A DNA stretch of 30,867 nucleotides, taken from an uncultured Bacilli bacterium. Lineage in GTDB: Bacteria; Bacillota_I; Bacilli_A; RF39; UBA660. This document shows, piece after piece, positions 14,890 through 20,846 of the stretch; positions within the stretch are counted from its first letter, which is position 1, and every line of letters starts with the position of its first letter. Under the pieces are notes generated by a model. The model worked only from the letters and a program-made list of their open reading frames with translations, did not search any database and was not told the DNA's origin. The translations under genes and the position numbers were made by a program. The stretch lies in contig CANQPR010000003.1 of NCBI GenBank assembly GCA_947625715.1, forward strand, positions 1 to 30,867, read 5' to 3'.

Positions 14890-17225
14890 TTTACAATACT
14901 CCTTTTATATTCTCCAACTTCACTTTGTTTATTATAATCATGATTTTTTATTAAACACTCTATTATTTTTTTCCTATTCATATCAAATATTCCTAGAGAA
15001 TCTGTATAATCTATTTCACCATTTTCATTTTTCCAGTTATTATCTTTCCAACTATATGGGCTACTAAAACATAGTCCATATATATAGTTAAAAAATAAAT
15101 TATAATCAACCGCTGATGGATTATCTAAAAACATTTGGTCAATTCTATTAATGCTAGGATATCTAACAATACAAATATTATTAACATTGATATTACAATC
15201 ATATAATGAATTAATAGCAAGTTGTAATGTCTTTCCTGTTAAAACATTGTCATCAAACAAATCTACACTTGAGTTTTCAAAAATTTCAGAATTCATTAAT
15301 CCGCCAAAATCTCTAATATTAAATTTTCTCAAATCCAAAAGTTGCTTATTTGTATATCCAGATACTTCCTTATTAAATTTTAAAAGTAATAATTTTTTAA
15401 TTTTATTTTCAAAAATTACTCTAGCTAATATTGGCAATTCTATACCGCCATAACTTAAACCACATGCATTTTTAAATTTATTATTATTACTTTTTTCTTT
15501 ATATAAAGATACTGCAATATAGTTTTCGGCAAAATTATCTATTTCTCTATATGCTCTATAACTTTTAGAATAATCATTTAAATTATTTTTATTAAACTCT
15601 TGCATCAAATTATTAATTAATACTTCTTTTGAATTGCCTATTATTGTAAGTATATTTTCTTTATCAATAATATATTGATTTTCAAAACATATCTTACTCA
15701 TTAATTTTTCGATTTCTATAATGGTAGTATATAATTTGCTACTAATATTTTCATTGTTTGCAGAAATATCTAATAAAATATTTTTATCTAAATAGTTAGA
15801 AACTAAATATTGATTAATTAAAACCAATAAAATATTTCGACAATTATCCAAAACTCCCAACAAAAGTTTTTTATTAATTTGATTATTTAAGTTTTCAGTA
15901 AATAAAATGGCATTTACAGAATTATCTAAAAATTTTGCATTATTTTCATGCCAATCTATCACATTCTTTTTTGAAGTAACATCGGTTTTATTGATACTTA
16001 ATCTATTTGAAATAAAATAATAATATGTCTTTGAGCCTCTAAGAAGATAATTGTTATTATCTCTTAGTGAATACATTAAAGTTTCATTATCTGTAGATAG
16101 CCAAAAGTCTTTTAAAATACTATTTTGTAAAAGTTCCATTTCATACATAGGAATAATTATACTGCCACTTTCTTTGTCAAATAAATCATCAATTCCATTG
16201 CAATTATTAAAATTACTACTTATTAAATTATTATATTTTTTTAAAAGTTTGTTTCTTCCCATTACGATATTACTTTCTACCTTAGCAAGATTATATTTAT
16301 ATGTAATTTTATCTGCTTTTTCCAAAGATACAGTTGGTAGTATCTTAGCGCTTTTTATTAATTGTAATGTTGCATCCACGCCTTTTAATAAATTTCCATT
16401 TTTGTCAAATATTGGAAAACAAGAGTTACTAACTCCACTTGTTTTATCAACACTATAACCTTGATTACAGTTTAACATAGCATAATCATTACCTCGTAAA
16501 TCACCACAATCCCCAATTCTAATCATAGAATTTTGCGGAACACCAATAATTTTTTCTGCCCTTTTAATTGCTTGATCTTTAGTAGCAGTTCCTATTTGAA
16601 TAACCGAATTGTTTTTGTATATACCTCTTGTTAAATGAATATTATTTAATCCATTATTTATTATATATTTATTTATATTATCAAATATGGAATTAATTAT
16701 TTCATCGGCATAAGTATTAAATACCATTCTTATATTTAAAATTTGATTTGTTTTTAAATCTTTAGAGTAAGTTATATCAAAATAACAACTATTATCTAAT
16801 TTATTTTTGATTTTTTTAATCTTTTTGTTTATTAATAGTAGTTGTTCCAATTCTTCTTTTGTTGTTATATAAATACTTTCACCTAAAAAGTCTTTTTGAG
16901 AAATTGTATTGCTATAAAATAACCTTGCACCATCATTTGTTAAAGCATACATTCTTTTCATATCATTGTCAGTAATATTGTTATTATTTTTTACACATAA
17001 ATAAATATCACTTTTTAAATCTTCTAAGCCATTTTCGCCACGGCCTGTTATAAATACGATGGGAATTTTCTTAACTAACAACTCAATAATCATTTCTATT
17101 GCTCTATCATCAATGCTTTTAGAATCTTTAGTAGTTAATGTACCATCAATATCAAAGCACACAGCATTATATTTTTGCTCTAATGATTTAAGATAATTTT
17201 CAAATAATAATTTTTTTTCCATCAT
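14886..17225 (-). CDS. HAD phosphatase fused to a phosphoribosyltransferase domain
   Basis: 779 residues. The N-terminal ~290 form a Cof-type HAD phosphatase: AVCFDIDGTLTTKD (nucleophile Asp25, Asp27), PIVFITGRG (motif II), KDQAIKRAEKIIG and MIRIGDCGDLRGNDYAML (motif IV). A long helical linker of about 250 residues follows. The C-terminal part is a type I PRTase: GLSYGGIELPILARV and the PRPP loop VDLFDDNVLTGKTL (acidic pair 658-659), as in the consensus hhhhDDxxxTGxT. Such a fusion could join a base to PRPP and remove a phosphate, or run salvage the other way. No membrane segment. Sequence is rich in Asn and Ile. Coupled by overlap to the PfkB-SIS gene. The substrate is not predictable. Confidence 0.85.
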   Translation of the reverse strand: MMEKKLLFENYLKSLEQKYNAVCFDIDGTLTTKDSKSIDDRAIEMIIELLVKKIPIVFITGRGENGLEDLKSDIYLCVKNNNNITDNDMKRMYALTNDGARLFYSNTISQKDFLGESIYITTKEELEQLLLINKKIKKIKNKLDNSCYFDITYSKDLKTNQILNIRMVFNTYADEIINSIFDNINKYIINNGLNNIHLTRGIYKNNSVIQIGTATKDQAIKRAEKIIGVPQNSMIRIGDCGDLRGNDYAMLNCNQGYSVDKTSGVSNSCFPIFDKNGNLLKGVDATLQLIKSAKILPTVSLEKADKITYKYNLAKVESNIVMGRNKLLKKYNNLISSNFNNCNGIDDLFDKESGSIIIPMYEMELLQNSILKDFWLSTDNETLMYSLRDNNNYLLRGSKTYYYFISNRLSINKTDVTSKKNVIDWHENNAKFLDNSVNAILFTENLNNQINKKLLLGVLDNCRNILLVLINQYLVSNYLDKNILLDISANNENISSKLYTTIIEIEKLMSKICFENQYIIDKENILTIIGNSKEVLINNLMQEFNKNNLNDYSKSYRAYREIDNFAENYIAVSLYKEKSNNNKFKNACGLSYGGIELPILARVIFENKIKKLLLLKFNKEVSGYTNKQLLDLRKFNIRDFGGLMNSEIFENSSVDLFDDNVLTGKTLQLAINSLYDCNINVNNICIVRYPSINRIDQMFLDNPSAVDYNLFFNYIYGLCFSSPYSWKDNNWKNENGEIDYTDSLGIFDMNRKKIIECLIKNHDYNKQSEVGEYKRSIVK

Positions 17226-17266
17226 AACACCCTCTATCTTACATGAAAATATTTTTAAAAAACTAT

Positions 17267-17782
17267 CTATCTCTTTATCAAAAACTCTAAACTTCTAACT
17301 TTTTCTTTTGTATCACTTTTAATTGTTGAATCAAAAATCAAGCCTCTTCCTCCATTTTCAATCCACCACTTAATATTATTTTTTGAATCATCAATTAATA
17401 ATTGATTATTTGGAATTATTATTTGATGTTTTTTTATACCAGGCGGGACAAAAATTATAGGACATAAAATTTTCATATTTTCTCGTAATACTTCTGTTTT
17501 TACTCTCATTTCCTGAAGTGTATGAATTTTTGTTAAAATTGCTATCTTTTTTTTTAAAATTTCAAGTTCCTTTATAATTTCAACAGAATTATTAATTGAC
17601 TTAGCTTCTTTTATGATATATTTCCATTCCTCTGGATGTAAATTTGTATATTCAAAATATGTATCAAATTCGCTTTCATTTTCGTGATCACAAAGTCCTA
17701 AATTATATTTTCGCTCGAGCATTCTTTTTTCAGAATCTAATATTACCCCATCAAAATCAATAAATGTATAATCTTTTGTCAT
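17267..17782 (-). CDS. 5'(3')-nucleotidase-like HAD protein
   Basis: 171 residues, HAD fold without a large cap: motif I TFIDFDGVILDSE (Asp11, Asp13 in numbering from 17788), motif II AILTKIH, and motif IV LLIDDSKNNIKWWIENGGRGLIF, which closely follows the deoxyribonucleotidase (NT5C-like) pattern LIDD..N...W...GG.GI.F. It probably removes phosphate from a (deoxy)nucleotide. The ATG at 17782 is chosen because AAGGAG is 9 nt upstream; a TTG at 17788 is too close to that site. It lies 51 bp after the regulator and 41 bp before the HAD-PRTase gene, in the cargo operon. Confidence 0.8.
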   Translation of the reverse strand: MTKDYTFIDFDGVILDSEKRMLERKYNLGLCDHENESEFDTYFEYTNLHPEEWKYIIKEAKSINNSVEIIKELEILKKKIAILTKIHTLQEMRVKTEVLRENMKILCPIIFVPPGIKKHQIIIPNNQLLIDDSKNNIKWWIENGGRGLIFDSTIKSDTKEKVRSLEFLIKR

Positions 17783-17839
17783 AATCAATTGCTCCTTAAA
17801 ATTTATTATAACATTTGCAATTGAAATATTTGGTCTTTT

Positions 17840-18430
17840 TTATTTGACATTAGTAATTCTTTTCAATTCAAAGTGTCTTATATCATTTCTTAGTTCACAA
17901 AATGCCGTAACATAATAATTATCTTTATATTTAAATAAATGAAGAGGATGGATTGTTCTTTTTGATTGTCCCCCATCAATATCATTATAAATTATTTCGA
18001 TTTTATCATTTTTATTTATAGCAATATCAATAAGTTTTTCAATTTCACCTGGTGTACTTAAATTTATGTTTGAAATATATTTACTTTTTTCATCATAAAT
18101 TGAATACATTTTTTTGGATTTGTCTAAAAATTCTTTAAATTTGTCTAAATATTCAAAATCTCTATTTAATAAAAAATTATATACATTTTCTAATAATTGA
18201 ATATCATATTTATTAATATTTGTATAATTTTTAACTTTATCTATCATAAAGTACCCACCATTTGGTCCTTTGAATGATTCAATGGCAATTCCATTATCAC
18301 AAATTTCATTCTTATAATAACGTATCATTCTCTCAGTTACACCTATTTTTTTTGATAAATCTTTTATTGTATAAATGTTACCTGTATTTAATAAATCTAT
18401 CATATACATCATATTTGACAATTTTCCCAT
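17840..18430 (-). CDS. HTH-WYL transcriptional regulator of the cargo operon
   Basis: 196 residues. An N-terminal winged helix (about 5-65 from the ATG; YTIKDLSKKIGVTERMIRYYKNEI) is followed by a linker and a WYL domain (about 115-196; IEIIYNDIDGGQSKRTIHPLHLFKYKDNYYVTAFCELRNDIRHFELKRI). Family members are usually near 300 aa with a C-terminal WCX extension; this one ends just after the WYL core. WYL regulators bind nucleic acids or nucleotides and often control phage-defence and DNA-damage genes (for example BrxR, CapW, PafBC). ATG at 18430 with GGTGG 5 nt before it. First gene of the operon, behind a promoter overlapped by a palindrome, so it may control itself and the cargo. Confidence 0.88.
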   Translation of the reverse strand: MGKLSNMMYMIDLLNTGNIYTIKDLSKKIGVTERMIRYYKNEICDNGIAIESFKGPNGGYFMIDKVKNYTNINKYDIQLLENVYNFLLNRDFEYLDKFKEFLDKSKKMYSIYDEKSKYISNINLSTPGEIEKLIDIAINKNDKIEIIYNDIDGGQSKRTIHPLHLFKYKDNYYVTAFCELRNDIRHFELKRITNVK

Positions 18431-18453
18431 AACAACCACCACATCTTTAAAAG

Positions 18454-18462
18454 ATTATAACA
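18454..18462 (-). promoter_or_regulatory. Extended -10 promoter of the cargo operon
   Basis: TGTTATAAT (18462-18454), about 24 bp before the regulator start codon. No good -35 is seen; that area is occupied by the palindrome at 18469-18490. Confidence 0.65.
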
Positions 18463-18468
18463 CAAAAA

Positions 18469-18490
18469 AAATTAAGTTATTACTTAATTT
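18469..18490. promoter_or_regulatory. Palindrome at the cargo promoter: operator or terminator
   Basis: AAATTAAG-N6-CTTAATTT, a perfect 8-bp inverted repeat covering the -35 region, followed on the minus strand by a T run. It could be the operator of the HTH-WYL regulator, or a terminator blocking read-through from the broken dac. Confidence 0.6.
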
Positions 18491-18533
18491 GCCGTATAAA
18501 ATTATGATATTATAGTTTTTATTAGAAATACAA

Positions 18534-18555
18534 CTGCTTTTTTGTAACAGCCACA
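18534..18555 (+). repeat. Terminal inverted repeat of the element, left end
   Basis: 22-bp arm starting CTGCTTTTTTG and ending CAGCCACA. It matches the reverse complement of 10951-10972 in 18 of 22 positions. Confidence 0.8.
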
Positions 18556-18557
18556 TC
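18556..18557. other. Crossover dinucleotide at the left end (attL)
   Basis: GA on the minus strand, in codon 121 (GAT, Asp) of the rebuilt dac gene, between dac sequence GGTAAT and the element arm. Confidence 0.75.
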
Positions 18558-18917
18558 ATTACCACTTGCAACAGCAATACCTTTTAATAATTCTTTTACT
18601 TGATATTTTTCATTTTCTTGTAAAAATAATTGACTTCCTCCCATACTTGATGCATTTTTACTAATGGTAACATAATCATCAAAATGAAGATTGTTGGCTT
18701 CAATTTCTTCCATAATTAATAACATACTCATTATTTTAGTCATACTAGCGGGTGGTAAGGGAGCATTTTCATTTTTAGCATATAAAACTTCTCCTGTACT
18801 AAAATCCATTAAAATGGCACTTTTACTACTTGGCGCTAAATCGGTTTGGGCATGAATGTTTGGAATAATGGTTAAAAGTAAAAGGAAAAATAATACTTTT
18901 CTTTTCAAAATAAACAC
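18556..18917 (-). pseudogene. dacF: D-Ala-D-Ala carboxypeptidase, 5' part (gene split by inserted element)
   Basis: First 120 codons of a PBP5-type carboxypeptidase: signal peptide (RKVLFFLLLLTIIPNIHAQ), then the nucleophile motif SMTK (Ser58-Lys61) and the second motif SGN (118-120). Reading continues for 11 codons into the element and stops at 18522. KTG is missing, so this part is inactive alone. The GTG at 18917 gives the coordinates; a TTG at 18908, 8 nt after AGAGG, is the better-spaced start and would shorten the protein by three residues. The remaining part is at 10153-10950. In B. subtilis DacF acts in the forespore and DacA in growing cells; which one this is cannot be told. Confidence 0.9.
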
Positions 18918-18975
18918 CTCTAATAAAAAGTATACATTTATTTTGGTTTTATGAATTTTTTTCTTTCTTTGCTAT

Positions 18976-19005
18976 TTGTATTTTTTTTTAATAAATAAAT
19001 ATAAT
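18976..19005 (+). promoter_or_regulatory. Probable promoter of the VanY-type gene
   Basis: TTGTAT (18976-18981), 18-nt spacer, TATAAT (19000-19005), 23 bp before the start codon. Confidence 0.5.
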
Positions 19006-19027
19006 ATTATTAATAACTGGTGATGTT

Positions 19028-20080
19028 ATGAAAAAAATGGTGATAATTTTTTTAGTAATAATATTTTTTATACCTATATTTTATTTTAGAAAGGATAATG
19101 ATACTATGAGTTATAGTTTAAAAGCTCAAAAAGTAATTAAAGATAATCATTTAAAAATAAACAATTATAGTAAAACTTTGGATTTATATTTAACTAGTGA
19201 TGATTTTAATGCTCTTTTAATCGATGAATATGCTAAAATTAATTATGTTTTTAAACAAGATTTTTTTAAAAAAACTAATATTTTATTAGAGAAAAATTAT
19301 ACAGCAGAGCAAATAAATTATATTTTTGAATATTTAAGTGATAGTAATATTGATAAACTTTTAACTATTGATTATGTTGATATTTTACCTTTTTGTCAAA
19401 TACCTAATTTAGATGTTTTAAAAATTCCCGCTTATTTAGATTATCAAAAAAAAGAAAATATTGCTTTAAAAGATGCTGTTACATTTGTTAATTTACATTT
19501 GGATACTAATTTTTATGAAAATGTTGAGACAATAAAAAATCCTGATGATATTTTAGTTTTAGTTAATAAATATCATGCACTAGATAGTAATTATGTCCCT
19601 AATGATTTAGTATATATTAGTAATACTTCTTATAAAATGCGCAAAGAAGCAGCTATTAATTTAGAGAGTTTAATCGCAAGAGCTAGTCTTGATAATCGAA
19701 AGTTAGCCCCTTTTAGTGCCTATAGAAGTTATGAATATCAAAAAAATTTATATGAAAATTATTTAAAAAAAGATGGTTTAGAACTTGTTGATAGTTATTC
19801 AGCCCGTCCTGGTCATAGCGAACATCAAACTGGTTTAGCATGTGATATTAAAAGTTTTGGATACATTGATAATGTTAGTGATAGTGATTATTTGTGGCTT
19901 TTAAATAATGCTTATTTAGATGGATTTATTATTCGTTATTTAAAAGATAAAAGTTATATTACTGGTTATAAAGAAGAACCTTGGCATTTAAGATATGTTG
20001 GTAAAGAAGCCGCCAAAATTATTAAAGAAGAAAACATTACTTTTGATGAATATTATGATTTGTATGTTATAAAGAGGTAA
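19028..20080 (+). CDS. VanY-type D-alanyl-D-alanine carboxypeptidase (peptidase M15)
   Basis: 350 residues: one N-terminal membrane segment or uncleaved signal (about 3-20), a ~170-residue helical region, and a C-terminal zinc carboxypeptidase domain (about 195-345). Zinc and catalytic motifs are seen as FSAYRSYEYQ, SARPGHSEHQTGLACDI (S-x-H-x-x-G-x-x-x-D) and EPWHLRYVG (the Glu and His of the ExxH motif). It should trim D-Ala from peptidoglycan stem peptides outside the cell. It is divergent from the split dac gene and could replace its activity. GGTGATGTT precedes the ATG. It ends at a terminator shared with the bacteriocin operon. Confidence 0.93.
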   Translation: MKKMVIIFLVIIFFIPIFYFRKDNDTMSYSLKAQKVIKDNHLKINNYSKTLDLYLTSDDFNALLIDEYAKINYVFKQDFFKKTNILLEKNYTAEQINYIFEYLSDSNIDKLLTIDYVDILPFCQIPNLDVLKIPAYLDYQKKENIALKDAVTFVNLHLDTNFYENVETIKNPDDILVLVNKYHALDSNYVPNDLVYISNTSYKMRKEAAINLESLIARASLDNRKLAPFSAYRSYEYQKNLYENYLKKDGLELVDSYSARPGHSEHQTGLACDIKSFGYIDNVSDSDYLWLLNNAYLDGFIIRYLKDKSYITGYKEEPWHLRYVGKEAAKIIKEENITFDEYYDLYVIKR

Positions 20081-20093
20081 AAATTACCTCTTT
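20071..20093. terminator. Bidirectional terminator between the VanY-type and bacteriocin genes
   Basis: AAAGAGGTAA (20071-20080), AAA loop, TTACCTCTTT (20084-20093): a perfect 10-bp stem. The stop codons of both converging genes are within it. Confidence 0.85.
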
Positions 20094-20247
20094 AACATCT
20101 GTTTTTATTTACTAAATGATATAAGGCACTGCCAAAATAACGACCTAAGTCACTAATACAATTAAGGCAATTTAAGATAAAATTTGCCACACTGTTAGAC
20201 CAGGCACCGCCTTTTATTTCATATAGTTTTTCATTTTTTAAATGCAT
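20092..20247 (-). CDS. Class II bacteriocin precursor, second peptide (double-glycine leader)
   Basis: 51 residues. The leader MHLKNEKLYEIKGG has the double-glycine pattern (hydrophobic residues before GG) cut by C39-peptidase exporters. The mature part of 37 residues starts AWSNSVANF, contains a GxxxG (Gly35-Gly39, GRYFG) and Cys27, Cys30 and Cys51, and ends KNRC. AAAGGA is 7 nt before the ATG. It begins 12 bp after the first peptide gene, at the end of the exporter operon. Two small GG-leader peptides in a row with GxxxG motifs suggest the partners of a two-peptide (class IIb) bacteriocin; activity is inferred, not shown. Confidence 0.85.
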   Translation of the reverse strand: MHLKNEKLYEIKGGAWSNSVANFILNCLNCISDLGRYFGSALYHLVNKNRC

Positions 20248-20259
20248 ATTAAATCCTTT

Positions 20260-20394
20260 CTATCGACAATTAAATGGTCTTGTAAAGCCATCAAAGACTC
20301 CAACAAGAAATGCTAGTGCAGCACCTACGATGCCAATTATTACATAGCCATTTGTCCCTCCTTTTATCTTTAGCAATTCCTGTTGTTTTAGCAT
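20260..20394 (-). CDS. Class II bacteriocin precursor, first peptide (double-glycine leader)
   Basis: 44 residues. Leader MLKQQELLKIKGG, cut after GG, leaves a 31-residue cationic, hydrophobic peptide beginning TNGYVIIGIVGAALAF and ending PFNCR. It has GxxxG (Gly32-Gly36, GVFDG) and G-x-x-x-A (24-28), the helix-helix motifs usual in two-peptide bacteriocins. The gene starts with TAATG overlap on the accessory gene stop and has a very strong AAGGAGGTGA site. It lies directly downstream of its likely exporter and accessory protein. Confidence 0.88.
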   Translation of the reverse strand: MLKQQELLKIKGGTNGYVIIGIVGAALAFLVGVFDGFTRPFNCR

Positions 20395-20846
20395 TATTCA
20401 TCACCTCCTTTCAAGGATTGCCAAATCATTTGGAACATGGTTTCATCTTTTATTTTTAAAGAAAAATTAATTACTTGATTGTGCTTTAAATTACCACTAT
20501 TACAAAATATTTTTACTTCTTGAGTAATTACATTATTTGTACTTATTTGTGGTTGTAAAAAAATTATGTCTTTGATAGTTGTTTCACTTGCTTTGAAAAT
20601 TTTAATTTTAACTCCTTTTTGTAAGTAATTAGCATCATCAGATAAAATAGTTGTATTAATATAGCAATTATTATTTTCACATTTAACTAGACCAGTTAAT
20701 TTAAGATAACAATTCATTTTAAAAAGAAATAAAAATAAGAAGAAACTTAAGGAAATAAGAATAATTATGATAATTTTTAAGTAAAGATACTTATCTTTTA
20801 TTTTTAATAGAGCATGAATATTTTGTTGCCAATAATCATTATTCAA
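20394..20846 (-). CDS. Short HlyD-like accessory protein for bacteriocin export
   Basis: 150 residues: a cytoplasmic N-terminus, one membrane segment (about 24-44), then a beta-rich domain (YLKLTGLVKC...NYLQKGVKIKIF) like the membrane-proximal barrel of HlyD/LcnD accessory proteins. At 150 aa it lacks the long coiled hairpin of classic 450-aa accessories, so it is a minimal form. It overlaps the exporter gene by 8 bp and its stop overlaps the start of the first bacteriocin peptide, so it belongs to the same operon. The family call rests on layout and context more than motifs. Confidence 0.65.
   Translation of the reverse strand: MNNDYWQQNIHALLKIKDKYLYLKIIIIILISLSFFLFLFLFKMNCYLKLTGLVKCENNNCYINTTILSDDANYLQKGVKIKIFKASETTIKDIIFLQPQISTNNVITQEVKIFCNSGNLKHNQVINFSLKIKDETMFQMIWQSLKGGDE

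Larger units (their letters stand above)
10951..18555 (-). mobile_element. 7.6-kb integrative element with serine recombinase and metabolic cargo, inserted in dac
   Basis: The element is bounded by 22-bp imperfect inverted repeats (10951-10972 and 18534-18555) and flanked by a GA dinucleotide at both junctions. Removing it joins the two dac parts in frame to a 385-aa protein, which fixes the ends. All genes point one way: regulator, HAD, HAD-PRTase, PfkB-SIS, terminator, small gene, serine recombinase. No mobilisation, relaxase, replication or phage structural genes are seen, so it is a simple transposon-like or site-specific element rather than a prophage or ICE. Its genes are richer in Asn, Ile and Lys and visibly more AT-rich than the dac parts, consistent with transfer. 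Confidence 0.92.

Noticed and set aside
10951..18555. Prophage or conjugative element
   Set aside because: No structural, replication, relaxase or conjugation genes are present; only a recombinase, a small gene and the cargo operon.
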